Of a stretch of 64,000 nucleotides of DNA, positions 1-10,869 are shown piece after piece. Position 1 is the first letter of the stretch. Every line of letters starts with the position of its first letter. The position numbers and the translations under genes are program-made. The notes below the pieces were generated by a model, which was given only the letters and a program-made list of their open reading frames with translations, was not told the origin of the DNA and did no database searches. Origin of the DNA: Ceratotherium simum simum (lineage: Eukaryota > Chordata > Mammalia > Perissodactyla > Rhinocerotidae); NCBI RefSeq assembly GCF_000283155.1, contig NW_004454280.1:1255926-1319925 (forward strand), read 5' to 3'.

Positions 1-149
1 GCTGAGAAGCAGGCATCATCCCCTGGTTTGCACGAAGAAGCCTGTGTGTGCTGGAGCAGGACCTGTGGCTGCAGGGGTGGGAGGGGAGGAGGCTCACACG
101 CACACAGAGAAGGCTGGGGCGTGGCAGTGGGGCCGCCGAGAGTCCTCCC

Positions 150-266
150 TGGCTGTTGGCAAGTCACTTAACCCACCTGGGCCCCACTTTCCTCATCTAC
201 AAGGGGAAGGTCAGAGACGCTGCTCTCCGAGGCTCCTCTCCACAACGGGATTCTGTGATTCTATGA
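150..266 (+). mobile_element. MIR-type SINE fragment (sense)
   Basis: The stretch carries the MIR core order: GGCAAGTCACTTAACC, then CCTCATCTACAAGGGG, ending in GATTCTGTGATTCTATGA, a tail seen in MIR3-like copies. It is ancient, diverged and truncated at the 5' side. It has no coding content. Confidence 0.75.
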
Positions 267-559
267 CTGCCGGCTATTTCTGAACTCACCGGCCTGGCAC
301 AGAATGACTCGGAAGGAGACAGAAGTCACCTCTCTCTCTCAATAATCACTGCCACCCAGCTTAGTTGCTCCAGTTCTTCACTGAGGATCTTGTGTGGAGC
401 CATGGACTGCTGCCGCGGGCTCATTCTGGGTATGGCTGATGGCGGTGCCTCTCACACTTTTGCCCCATTCCCTCTCCTCACCAGACAGCGTTTCCTGGAA
501 AATCATACCCCCCAGGCCACGTGGAACAACGACTGACCCTGGCCTGGCCTCTCTCCCTG
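267..559. other. Unassigned unique sequence
   Basis: I see no gene, RNA or recognisable repeat here apart from a short TCTC run near 331-340. Short open frames on both strands have no recognisable protein content. Confidence 0.5.
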
Positions 560-573
560 GGGAGGGCACTCTT

Positions 574-788
574 TTTTTTTTTTTAAAGATTTTATTTATT
601 CAGTTTTTTCCCCCCAAAGCCCCAGTAGATAGCCGTATGTCATAGGTTCACATCCTTCCAGTTGCTGTACGTGGGACTCGGCCTCACGTTGGACGGAGAA
701 GCGGTGCCTCGGGGCGCTCCCGGGATCCGAACCCGGGCCGCCAGCATCAGAGCGCGCACACTTAACCGCTAAGCCACGGAGCCGGCCC
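574..788 (-). mobile_element. ERE-type tRNA-derived SINE
   Basis: The tRNA-like head lies at the right end (GGCTCCGTGGCTTAGCGGTTAAG when read on the minus strand). The B box is seen as GGGATCCGAACCC near 722-734, and the A tail appears as a T run at 571-584. A perfect 14 bp target-site duplication, GGGAGGGCACTCTT, flanks it at 560-573 and 789-802, so the insertion boundaries are certain. This short subtype runs straight from the AGTAGATAG body into the tail without the GAGGAAGATCAGCCC segment seen in longer copies. The element is non-coding and relies on L1 machinery to move. Confidence 0.95.
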
Positions 789-802
789 GGGAGGGCACTC
801 TT

Positions 803-2700
803 GAGTCACGCCTTGACTTGAGTACTGCTGGGCAGTCAGAGGTCACGGAGCTGCCTGCGCTTGGACCATGCAGGCAGAAGGGACTAATTCTCGTCTAACA
901 CCTCTGCACCTGCAGGAGGAGTTTGCACAGCCACCGTGGCCAGCATGATTCAGGGCGCCGAAGCTCTTGCAGTGGACTGACTGCTCTGCTCCCCTCCCTT
1001 GCCCACCTACCCCAGAAGGTTGACAATTTAAAATAAAGGCTGCAGCTCTCACCCTGCTCCATCTAAAAACCAGCCTGGTTGGCCAAACAAATCCTTGTGG
1101 GATGACACTTCTGGCCCAGTCCGTCCTTCACTTTTATCCTCAGTGGAAGATGAAAGGTCTTTTTGTCAGGGGCCCCAGCAATCTGAAATCACTCTTAATT
1201 CTCACTGTGTTAGAAAGCTGGGCGAGTGTGAGGCTGCAGCGACACGAAGGACTCGTGCTAAAATGCCTGCCTCCGGGAAGTGTCTGTATAGCACTTCTAC
1301 CTGGGGGCTGCCAGAACAACCTGCTCTTCCAGGGGGAGGAGACTTGATCTGACTGACGACTGGAAATGGTCTAGAGGTGCTGTTGTCCAGGTGATGGAGA
1401 TGACCCCTCACCAGCCCCTCACACTTGCCCTAACCCCTGCATCCCACTGTCTAGCCCCAGGGCAGCGTGGAGAGGACAGGTCTGGAAAGAGTTGGGCCAT
1501 CTGAGGAGCGTTTTGTGAGCTGCCACAACTGCTGGGTCCATGCTGGGGGGTATGGGCCGAGCTAGCTGGAGGCCTCATTCCTCTTTGGGCGTCAGCTGGC
1601 AGGACTCCTCCACACCACCCCAACACCTGCCTGGAGTCTGCCTGGGCAAAGGACCCCGCTCTGAGACCAGGCCCAGGGCCTTCTTTCCCCTGCATCATGG
1701 GGACAGCTAAGCCTGCCCAAGTCCTGGGCTTCTCCATGCAGACTCAGGACTCCACGGCTTCAGCAAGAAATTTGATAGTGTCAGGACAGTGGGAGGACCG
1801 GGGGCGCCAGCTCCTTCTGAGTAACTGTGACTAATTGATTGGTTGATTTCCAGTGGAAGACGGGTGCTCCCGGGGATCCCCTCAGGGTTCTGTTTGTCTT
1901 CTGTAGGGCCTCTGACTTCCACCCTGGGGGCTGCTGCCCCGGAGAGCCCCCTTTTCCTCTCCTTACTTCCCGCTCTGTTGTCAGGCCAGGGCTGTGGCCG
2001 TGGACACTGTTCCTTATTGTTGGAGCAATTCCGGAGCCTGCACTGTGGGCGGGCAGTGTGGGGTTTTGATGACGGGTGTGGGCTCTGGGTGTGGCTCTGA
2101 TGGCACCCAGGTGCCCTGTCCTGTGAGTTCAGCGGGGCACAAACTTGGACTCACAGTCATTCTCTCCCGGGAACTCCGTCTTTCGTCCCCTTCCTCTCGA
2201 GCCTCTTCTGCCTGGCTGGTCTTCTCGGGGGTCGCCTCCGGGCGCGGGCATTTTGATCAGCGCTTGTAGGCCCTGGATAGAGTATGGGCTTTCTTCCTCC
2301 GGCTCCTCTGCTCCAGGTCAGCTTGCTCTTCCTCTCAGCGGCTGCATCCAACTGAGCAGCACCTGGGGGACCCATCCACCCAAAGCCCCTGGACTCGCCA
2401 CCGGCCGGTCCCATCAGGATCCTCCCACCTCTGTTCTCCCACTGTCCGGTCCAGCCCTCTCCCCTCCCTGGGGAGTGGAGTTGAGAGCAGAAACCTGGCG
2501 GCGTCTCACCAGCCTGTTAGGCACTGCACCCACCATGGGGTTTCCCCAAGGATTGCCGTTCGCTCAGTATCAGCCTCTTGAGATGTCACTGTGCATTTTC
2601 TTGCATCCCACCATCAGCCTGGGGCCAAACTCCTCTCATCGGAATTATCTGGGAGGTTGAGGGAGACTCGTCTAAGTGAATAAAGAACCTCAACTATAGG
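803..2700. other. Unique sequence, no gene seen
   Basis: About 1.9 kb with no confident repeat. A moderately GC-rich patch with scattered CpGs lies near 2210-2260. An open frame of 171 codons (2145-2660, plus strand) is rich in S, P, L and G and has no domain, signal or splice context that I recognise. I regard it as chance. Confidence 0.5.
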
Positions 2701-2739
2701 ATCTTGCTTAACAAATGTGGTATAATCTCTCTAAGGAGG

Positions 2740-3120
2740 CGAGAGCCCTTGGAACAGCCTGGAAGGCCTATAGGGTCTGGCCTGGCTGCCTTTCCCACCT
2801 CCTCTGCACCTGCTGTCCCTGCCCACTCTGCTCCACAGAGCGCACGTTGGCCTCCTTCCTGCTCCTCCAACATGCCCAGCTGACTTGCACCTCAATGTCT
2901 TCGCAGCGACTGTCCCATCTCTCTAGGATGCTCTTCTCCTAGTCATTATGGCTCCCTCTCTCCCTCCCTTCAGGTCCCCACTCACATGTCAGCTAAATAA
3001 AGAGACTTTCCCTGTCCAGGGCACCCCTCCCTGCCCCCACCTCAGGACTTCCCATTCCCTAACACTTTACTGTCCCGAAGTTCTTAACACCTCTGACAGA
3101 CTATATATATGCACATATGT

Positions 3121-3163
<43 letters not shown>

Positions 3164-3330
3164 GGGGGGAGGTGTTGGGTATTTGTTTATGATCTACCTC
3201 CTTCCACCAGAATGTAAACTCCAAGAGGCCAGGGTCCTCATCTGTTTTTTTTTTCACTGCTGTATCTTTTAGCACCTAGAACAGTGCCTGGCAGAAAGAG
3301 AACCTTCAGCAAACGTTTGTTGATGGACTG
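2740..3330 (+). mobile_element. L2 LINE 3' end (sense), split by (TG)n
   Basis: The L2 3' region is recognisable in order: CCTCCTTCCTGCTCCTCCAACATGCC, the TTCAGGTCCCCACTCACATGTCA segment, then after a microsatellite AATGTAAACTCC..GAGGCCAGGG, and the terminal AGAACAGTGCCTGGCA followed by a TTTGTTGATGGACTGAA tail. L2 is an ancient CR1-like LINE that spread before placental radiation. This copy is 5'-truncated, non-coding and interrupted by a later TG expansion. Confidence 0.85.
3123..3162. repeat. (TG)20 microsatellite
   Basis: An uninterrupted TG dinucleotide tract of 20 units, preceded by an ATATATATGCACATATG segment. It lies inside an L2 copy. Alternating purine-pyrimidine sequence of this length is Z-DNA-prone and normally length-polymorphic. 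Confidence 0.97.
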
Positions 3331-5640
3331 AAAGTAGGTGGGGAGTTTCAGTGGGTCCCAGGAGAGTGTGCAGGTGGCACATTGAGGGAAAACAGTGTGG
3401 AGAAACAGAATCTTGGATCAGCATATCAAAGCAGAAGCCCAGAGAGTGCTGGCCTGGAACTCCTCCTGATTGTTGAGGCGAGTCCAGAGCCCACGCCTTA
3501 TCCCGGGCCACCCAGCACGTCCTTAACAGCAGGGCTAAGACTAGAACTCTGGACTCTATTTCCTAGTCTGATCCTGGTCTTCCTTCTTCCACTCTGCAAA
3601 AACGGTTCCTTCTCTTAAGCGATTACGTACACACCCTGCAATCTCATTTAGAAGAATTAATTTGCTTAGCAAACTCTCTTCTGGTGGGTGGAACAAAAGG
3701 AACTTTTGGTCGAGCCAGTGAAGCACCATGGATCCAGACCTGGTGGGATCTGATGAGGGTGTTTGCAGAGAACCGAGTGGGGAGAGTGTCTTGGTTGCGG
3801 ACGGAGATGCAGACATCTGCCTGAGCAAGCTCAGGTGAGTCCCTCTGCAGGAAGCTTATTTTATAACCAAGCTGATAGTCCTCTGCGTTTCTCCATCCTG
3901 CCTCTCGAAATACCTGCGCCTCATGCTTTACCCAGCCTCACCCTTCTAGTTACAAAGAATGATGTTCCAGCTCAAAAAAGCCAGGCGTCTGCAAGTCTCT
4001 TTCTGAATTTGCACCAAGCGTGTGTGCTTGCTCTGCACTGAGGCCAGATGTCTTGGTAGATAAAGTGGGAAGTTAGTAAGGAAAGATCTACCCAGTGCTC
4101 GAGGCCAGGCTCAGAAGGGTTAAAGAGGGGCCTCGATGGAGAGTGCAAAGAAGAGGGCAGGGGTTTATTTACTACACGGAGCCAGTGATAATAGAAGGGG
4201 AAATTGAGCCTTGCTTGTTCAGGTATGTGACTGAGAAAGGCCATGAGCAGAGGGACAAGGGGCTCGTTAGAAATCACAGGCTGTCATAACCAGAGATCAA
4301 CAGCTGCCTCTTGGAATGGGGAGGAAATACGTACAATCTCAGGGGGATGATAAAATCAAAAGGTTCCAATGTGCCCCAGTGAACAAACATAACTTCCTGA
4401 AAAGGCTATTTGGGCGAGCAGCCTCCTTCTGGTAATTATTCCCCCGGCCATTGGTGATGGACAGAGAGAGGCACTGGACGGGGACTAGGGTCAGGGGTCA
4501 GAGGCAAAAGTTCCTCTGCATCTGGGCAGTGGTCACAAAGCTGCTGACTTTTAAAGACACAGGGGAAGGGAAGGACCCAGAACAGCAAGTTCTAAGTCTT
4601 AAGTTTTCTAAATTTACTGACAATCTTCTACTTTAAAAATTGCTGTGTGTGCATGACGCTGTGCTCTCCTCTCTAGGGAGGGCGAGTCTAAGAGGCCTGC
4701 ACGTGGTGCCGCCCACTGGACCTCAGCAGATCAGATCAGCCGGTTTCAGGACTGAGGGACCACATGTATTTTCTCTTTCTTATGCCCCCATCTGCTATGC
4801 GGGGGTGACGGGGTGTGTGTATGCCGGGGGGTGTGTATATACAGAACATGGAGGCTGGGTGGCATTGTGTACTCTTCCACAATTCTCTGAACCAAACCCT
4901 GAGTTCCCTTTTGGGAAGCTGACTGACCAACAAATCAAAGGGAAGTGGACCTTAGAACCGGCTTCCTTGGCCTGGCCCTACGTTGACCCGGCTGCTTGTG
5001 GTCTCAGGTGACCACAGGACCATCACTGAGCCTGGCAACAGGCTGGAGGAGCCCACGCTGTGGATGTATCCTGCTGCTGCCTTGCTGTCTCGCCTTCCGA
5101 TGGAGAGCCCATCAGTCCAGGGCCGTTTCCCTCAGTGGCCCCGTGATGGCTTTCTTTCTGTGATAATTTACAACTAGTGAAGAATTTTGCTAAGCCCCTC
5201 ATTTGGATTTTAAAAATGTCCTGACTCAGAGCACACAAACTCAGAGAGAAATTAGAAGAATGGACAGAAAGAGAAAAGCATCCACAGAGAAGGCTGATGG
5301 AAGGATTTCCCCTCTCACTTTTCTTGGCTTCCCTGTGCATGGTGGAGATTGCCTCATAAGAAAAGATGGACGGGATTTTGGATACTGCATCCCTTTGGAC
5401 GGGGTCTAGGATGTGTTCATCCTTTGGGGAATTCTGTGCATGGCCCTCAGGGCTGTACTGAAGTGGCTGTGTCCTTGAGACGGAAGGCAGGTAAAGGGCA
5501 GAAGGGCCCTAACAGGCTCCTCCCCATTGAGGAGGAGTCTTTAGTAGGGGCGCTTGGCTGGCTGCTCCATCAGGATGAACAAGCCTTTTTGCTGGGCCTG
5601 GAAGAAAAGTTGTGAGAGAGAAGGAATCTGTCTGGGAGTC
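3331..5640. other. Unique sequence with one possible exon
   Basis: No confident repeat is visible over 2.3 kb. It contains a 36-codon frame ending at a consensus splice donor (3728-3835), annotated separately. Nothing else here resembles a gene. Confidence 0.45.
3728..3835 (+). CDS. Speculative 36-codon first coding exon
   Basis: An ATG in a strong context (GCACCATGG) follows an in-frame TGA nine bases upstream. The frame then runs 36 codons, starting MDPDLVGSDEG and ending CLSKLR, up to CTCAG|GTGAGT, a near-perfect splice donor. Reading through the donor meets TGA at once, as expected if the reading frame must be spliced. The peptide is acidic and I recognise no family. A frame of this length with these flanks can arise by chance, and no partner exon or promoter was found. 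Treat it as a hypothesis only. Confidence 0.15.
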
Positions 5641-5649
5641 AGGAAAGCA

Positions 5650-5745
5650 AGGCTGTGGCCCCTCTCCTGGTCTAGGTCACTGCCTTATGTCTGCCTCAGT
5701 TTCCTCTTTTGTCAAATGAGTGGTTTGGACCAGGGGATCAGGCAA
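5650..5745 (+). mobile_element. MIR fragment (sense)
   Basis: It contains the MIR core signature CTAGGTCACTGCC..TGCCTCAGTTTCCTCTTTTGTCAAATGAG. Only the core survives. It lies upstream of a second MIR in the same orientation. Confidence 0.65.
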
Positions 5746-5844
5746 TCTAGAATGAGTAGGATGGGTGAGATCTCTGGGTGGCCATCTCAAGAGGATGGGC
5801 TGTCCCAGCGTGGACTAGCTCAATTTCCAGGTCCTCAAACAATA

Positions 5845-6005
5845 AGCTCCAGCTATGTGACCTTGGGAAGCCACTTAACTTCTATAAGTCTCAATTTGTC
5901 ACCTCTAAAGGGTATTAAGTGACACTTTGAAGAGGTGGGAGAATTGAATGAGCTAATGTGTGTGAAGTGCCCAATGCAGGGCTGGGTATAGTAGGCTCTT
6001 AAAAA
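5845..6005 (+). mobile_element. MIR SINE (sense)
   Basis: The MIR order is clear: AGCTATGTGACCTTGGGAAG, CCACTTAACTTCTATAAGTCTC, GAATTGAATGAGCTAATGTGTGTGAAG, and a CTGGGTATAGTAGGCTCTTAA tail. The copy is ancient and non-coding. Confidence 0.85.
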
Positions 6006-6582
6006 AATAGGTTCCCTTCTCATTTTCTGATTTTCTCACTGCCCACGCCTACGTTCTTGCTCAGTTGCTGTACCAAGTTTGAGAATTGGAAAGCCACGTC
6101 AGATGACTGCACTAGTTTGATTGCTGTGTCAATGTGTGCACTGGGGGACATTCGAGCATTCTACTCTCGGTTTTTTGGGGGGATTTCTGTAAGTCACAGC
6201 CATTTGATGAAGGTTTGCATTGTCTGCAAACCCATCCAGGAAGACACTGCCATTTATAGGTTATGTCCCTGAAATATGGTTATATATGATCTTAGGTTTT
6301 AGTGCAGGAAAAATGAAGTCTTCCTTGACCTTTGACCACTATGGAACAGGCCACATTCCCCTTTTACCCTTGGTTAACAAAAAAACTCAATTAAATTTTG
6401 TGCTTAGGAACCATAATGTCTGAAATACTTGTACTACCCAACTCTCTTACACATCCTTCGGGGAAAGCTTCTCTCCCTCCCCAAGTCTGGGAAAGAGGCC
6501 TGCTCCAGTGCTCCTGGCATTCATGCTTTCCTCCAAAAGAAGCCTGTGAGGCTGACCGTCGCATTCCTTTTCTCTTGACACA

Positions 6583-6610
6583 CGCGCGCACACACACACA
6601 CACACACGTG
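6583..6610. repeat. (CA)n microsatellite
   Basis: An interrupted CA tract (CACGCGCGCACACACACACACACACACGTGCACGC) of mixed purine-pyrimidine alternation immediately precedes an L2 tail. It is short and probably variable. Confidence 0.9.
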
Positions 6611-6629
6611 CACGCATGTACAATGTTAA

Positions 6630-6745
6630 GTTCCTTGAGGGCAGGGAGTGTGTCTTTCAGCTCAGCACACCCAGCACAGAACACCTGGTGCCTGGCACTA
6701 CGAGGTGCTCCATAAGTGCTCGTTGAATGGAGAGACGAGTGAATG
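6630..6745 (+). mobile_element. L2 3' tail (sense)
   Basis: The terminal L2 signature is present: AAGTTCCTTGAGGGCAGGGAGTGTGTC, then CACCTGGTGCCTGGCA and GTGCTCGTTGAATGGAGAGACGAGTGAATG. Only about 115 bp of the 3' end remains. Confidence 0.85.
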
Positions 6746-6969
6746 AACAAATGGTTAAACACAGCGTCTAGTTCAGGTGTCAGATGTGATCATCTTCCCT
6801 TTCTAATCTACGGGTTTTGATCTTTTACAATTATTGCACACCATTTATTATAAACCCAATTTTGAAGCTTTTTGGAACTATGTGGAGTGAGGGATGTAAA
6901 TAAATGTACAAATAAATAACTACATTTCTCTTCCACAACACCTTCTTTGCCAACTCCAGCCAGCGAGTG

Positions 6970-7195
6970 CCTTGTGCTCAAGACATAGACTTTGGAGTAA
7001 GGCAGGACCTGCATTTTCCTGGCTCCGCCACTTAACAGCTATGTGAACTTGGGCAAGTTGCTTCGCCTCTCTGACCTTCCGTTGCCTTATTTATAAAAAT
7101 GGAGGTAATGACATTTCCCTTGTAGGGTAGTGGGAGATTAAACAAGTGAAGCCTGTGACGGAGTCCTTGGCCCATAGGACGTGCTCAGCAGACGT
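6970..7195 (+). mobile_element. MIR SINE, near full length (sense)
   Basis: It runs from AGACTTTGGAGTAAGGCAGGACCTG through CCACTTAACAGCTATGTGAACTTGGGCAAG and TTGCCTTATTTATAAAAATGGAGGTAATGA to GGCCCATAGGACGTGCTCAGCAGACG. The copy is well preserved for its age. Confidence 0.9.
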
Positions 7196-9520
7196 TGTGG
7201 TGAGGGGAAGGGAGTCTCGGCACAGGGACACCGTGTGCCTTACGTGTCCTGTGGTTCCCACTGGTCTCTAACTCTGATGCCAGGCCCCGTGCCTGATGCT
7301 CCTCCCGTGTACTCCTGACCCACCTGGCTCAATGCTGGGCACAATGGCTCTGCAAATCCCTGAATAAACTTCTGAGCACTACTGGAGAGACTGTCCGGGC
7401 AATTCCAGTCTGGCCCACGGACTCACAGCACATAGACGTGGGAGGGGCCTGTGAGGCCGGTGGCCTGACTCCCATTTTACAGTGGGAGAGACCTGGGGCT
7501 AGGCAGGTGCTGGCTGGCGAGGCTGGCCGGGACCCTGGGGTCCTGACGTCAGGCAGGAACACTTCCCCTCCCAGGTGTTGCTCCACCTGGCCGTTGGCAG
7601 AGACACTCACCGGGATGGACTGAGACTGGCCCAGGACGTCAGCCCTCGGAACCTGTGGCCCCGGGGCTGTCCTGAAGCTGCGGTAATTACCTGTGATGTG
7701 GTGCAGGCGTGGAGCTGTCTGTTTCCAAAGTGCTATTCCACAGCTGTGCTCTCATTTCTCCCTGGTGCGGATGGTGTGAAGTAGGCCGGCTGGTGTTTCC
7801 ATCTGGATTCTCTGTGAGAAGCTGGAGGGCCAGAGAGCTTAACTGATGGAGGGGAGGTCCTCAGTCGGTCAGTGGCCCAGCTGGGGAGGAGCTGCCGTCC
7901 GGGGCCCTGGCTCCGCGCTCCTTGCCCTGGGCTGGTGGGCATGCCAGCAGGGGCTGTGTCTAGTTTGCTCTGAAGGTCAGCACCTGAATCTCACCCAGTC
8001 CAGCCTGCAGAAGCAGAGAGGACCTGGCTTGGTGAGGACACCTTTGCCTTGGCTCACATGTGATGGTTGCGTCAGGGAAGTCTGGGGGCTAACTCCGAAG
8101 GCCTTGATTTGTCTCTAGGGCTGGGTTCAGAGTCAAAAGCTCTGACAAGCAGTGTTGTCAAAGGCTGTATTAATAAGGCGGCAGGGGTGGGAGAGGGCCA
8201 CGGGCAGACAGGAAAGTCTGAACTTGCCTTGGAAGCAGTGTCAGATACACACACGCCTCCATTCGGATCGGCCCTGGGACGCACACATGGATTGGCATTT
8301 AAGAACTTTTCAAATGTGAATTACAGTATAAAATGCAATCCACATTTCAGGGCTTTTAAAGCATAGCCTATTTATTCAGCAGCTCCTTATGAAGCCCTCA
8401 CCGATTTATAATCCATGCAGGAACTCACACCACGTTGCTGAGGGCTGGGTGTTAACCCTCAGCTAGAAGAACCGTATCTCTCCCCAGACAGAACCTGTCT
8501 CAGCTCCCGGGCCCCCTAAGACAAAGGCGGCCTTGGGATTGTTACTGACTCAAGGAGGCAGGTGGGTACCTGGGAGGGAAGGTGATCTGCCTGCCACCCT
8601 CCCCCTGCTCTGAGGACCTACTTCTAATCCCTGTTAGGCCCAGAGCCGGAGATGCAGGAGAACCTTATTCATTCAACACGGTTTATCCAGAGCACGCTAT
8701 GTGCTGACTATGTGGGAGCCCAAGGAGGAACCGCGTTGAAAAGTTCCTGACGGGCAGAGCCAGTAGCGTGGGCCTCCCCTTTCTGTTCTTGGGTGACTGG
8801 TGCCCATAGACTCTTACCCCTCAGCCCCCTCTTCACACCTTCCTAGGGAGTGAAGAAAGACTTGGCAGCCCACCCCCAACCTTGCCCCGGGAAGATCCCC
8901 AGCTCTTGGCCTACCTCCTTTGGGTCAGCAGGCTGTTCTCAGAAGGTTTTCAATTAAGTCTGTTCTAGGGGGAAAATCCTTTCCCAATACTTGGGCTAAT
9001 GCAAGCAACCTTCTCTGCGGTCTCCTTCTGGAGAATGACCAGGCCTCAGGGGATGTTTCTTCCACTTCTATTGGGGAAGACTGGTGCTAATTATTTGCCG
9101 TCTCAGTTACACAACCAGGCCTTTGTCAGCCGTTTTCCTATGGGACCTTATGTGGAGTCGGGATTTGCTGTTCAGTAAGCATTTCTGATGAATGCTCCGG
9201 AAAGCCCAGGGAACTGTAATTGTGCTTCTGCCCTGCTGGGCTCTGCGTGCCACCGGGCGCTAACCCAGACTTCCAAGCCTCTGCGGTGTGCGCGGGAGCT
9301 CTCTGTCACTGAGGTAGCTGCTCTTAGGGACGCCAGATCCAGAAACTCCCCAGTCCCTCTGCACCGGCAGGCCCGGCACACACAGCCTCAGCGGGGGCAG
9401 GAGCCTGTGCTGGAGGAAGCAGATGTGGTAGAAAGAGCTTTCCTGTAGGAAAAGGGACCCTCTGCTTAAATGTAAAGCTCAGGCTTCAAACCTTGTTACC
9501 TAAAATCTTGTTAATGGCAA
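7196..9520. other. Mostly unique sequence, possible repeat scraps
   Basis: No gene is seen. CCCATTTTACAGTGGGAGAGACCTGG near 7471-7496 and CCAGAGAGCTTAACTGATGG near 7830-7849 hint at degraded minus-strand MIR pieces. An AT-rich island at 8275-8425 is listed separately. Around 8668-8775, TTCATTCAACACGGTTTATCC begins a fragment of the old repeat R1. Confidence 0.45.
8275..8425. promoter_or_regulatory. AT-rich repeat-free island, possible conserved element
   Basis: About 150 bp of AT-rich, non-repetitive sequence with homeodomain/POU-like words (GAATTACAGTATAAAATGCAAT, CTATTTATTCAGC) is set in GC-richer surroundings. It resembles the texture of conserved non-coding elements. Function is inferred from composition only. 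Confidence 0.25.
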
Positions 9521-9524
9521 TGAT

Positions 9525-9725
9525 AGTAGCTGACATTAATTGAGGGCCTTTTAGGCATTTTATGAGTGTTATCTTGTCCTATCAACAACCCGATGAGGAG
9601 GTGCTATTATTCTCTCCATTTTACAAGCATGGAAACTGAGGCTAAGGGAGATTTAATACCTTGTCCAAGGTCCCTTAGTGGTGGTAAGTGGTGGTGGTGG
9701 AGGGCTGGGATTGGGCCCCGGGGAC
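9525..9725 (-). mobile_element. MIR SINE (antisense)
   Basis: Reading the plus strand gives the MIR reverse complement: TAGTAGCTGACATTAATTGAGGGC, GAGGAGGTGCTATTATTCTCTCCATTTTACAAGCATGGAAACTGAGGC, TTGTCCAAGGTCCCTTAGTGG, GGGCTGGGATTGGGCCCCGG. A small GGT/GTGGTGGT expansion sits at its distal end. Confidence 0.88.
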
Positions 9726-9744
9726 TCCTGCTTACTGCTTTGTT

Positions 9745-10195
9745 AGCTCATCCAGTGTTACAAATACGTTTGGGCGTTTTCTACGTGTCCAGCGCTGAAA
9801 TACAAACAAAGCTGTTGCCCTGCAGAGGCTCAGAGTGTAACGGGGAGGCCTTCTTTGAAGCATTCCGCGTGGGCATAGTCCAGGGGAAAGCGCTCAGGAG
9901 TAGACTGTGCAGAACAGATGGCGCTGAAGCGCTCCCAGGAGGGTGGCTAAGCCTCAGAGGCTGTTGGCATACAGGAAAGGGTCAGGGTGGCTTCATGGCA
10001 GTGGTGGCTGCTTGAGCTCAGTCTGGAAGAGTGGGTGAGAGATGCCAGGCAGCCAAGGGGAAAAGGGCATTTCAGCAGCAGGAACAGCATGTGCAAATGC
10101 ATGGACAGATGAGAGCCATTGCTGCCTCTGAGCATCTTGAGTTGTTTGGTGTGGCTGGAATATGACAGGCCCAACGGCAACAGGCGGCTCATGTG
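9745..10195 (+). repeat. Old interspersed repeat R1 (sense), 5' part
   Basis: Motif order: TACAAACAAAGCTGTTGCCCTGCAGAGGCTCAGAGTGTAACGGGGAGG, then CTTCATGGCAGTGGTGGCTGCTTGAGCTCAGTCTGGAAGAGTGGGTGAGAG, GGCATTTCAGCAGCAGGAACAGCATGTGCAAATGCATGGACAG, and GTTTGGTGTGGCTGG. The same order recurs near 22.7-23.5 kb and 28.3-29.1 kb. I know this as a mammal-wide repeat but cannot assign the family with confidence. Confidence 0.7.
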
Positions 10196-10199
10196 TCTG

Positions 10200-10865
10200 G
10201 AGGAAGGCTCATATGGATGGAGGTAAGGGCCTAAAATGGAAAAACAAGGGGAAGTTTCATGGATCTCAATATCTTGCTGAGGCCCATCTCTGCTATCCAT
10301 ATATGCCTTTCTCTCTAACCTTTAAAACTTAAACCCCCTTTGGTGTCAGTGTCATGGGATTCCACCCCCTGCATTAAGCGGTTGCAAGGGGCTGAACCCA
10401 GTTCCCTTCTAGGGTGTCTGGGAATCTACACCCCTTTGTAATACCCCTTCCCCAGCGTTAGCACATAGGAAACACCCACGAAACTTGTAACTTGTCTTCC
10501 TCTGTTTCCCAGCCCCCTACAGTGACACTGAGCAATCCCAACCCTAAATTGGATGTTGAGGAGATTATGAAATTAGATGACACATTTAGGGAAGTCCTGC
10601 TTAGTCCTGCTAAACTTCCTCAATGCCCCTTATGTCCTTTTATAAAATCTCAGATAATAGGAGTAAACTAGGAACAATCGGGGTGAATGCTGGCCACAAA
10701 TACCATCATAGCAGGAACAGCTGGGGACATGGTGAATTCAGACTTAACACTCCCCACCTCCTCACCCTGTCACACACCTGCCTCAAGACCCAGAGCTGGG
10801 ACTCCTCTCTCCCCACCCCAGTCCCCACCCGGGGGACAGGGGCAGATTCGATGTCATGAAAATGT
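10200..10865. other. Unassigned sequence
   Basis: Nothing gene-like was recognised. Composition is moderately AC-rich from 10320 to 10560. It could be an eroded LTR but I see no terminal repeats to support that. Confidence 0.4.
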
Positions 10866-10869
10866 CAGT

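Noticed and set aside
710..788. tRNA-like head sequences in the EREs
   Set aside because: They carry A/B box resemblance but belong to SINEs with tails and target duplications. They are not functional tRNA genes.
2145..2660. 171-codon plus-strand frame
   Set aside because: Low-complexity S/P/L/G composition and no family resemblance.
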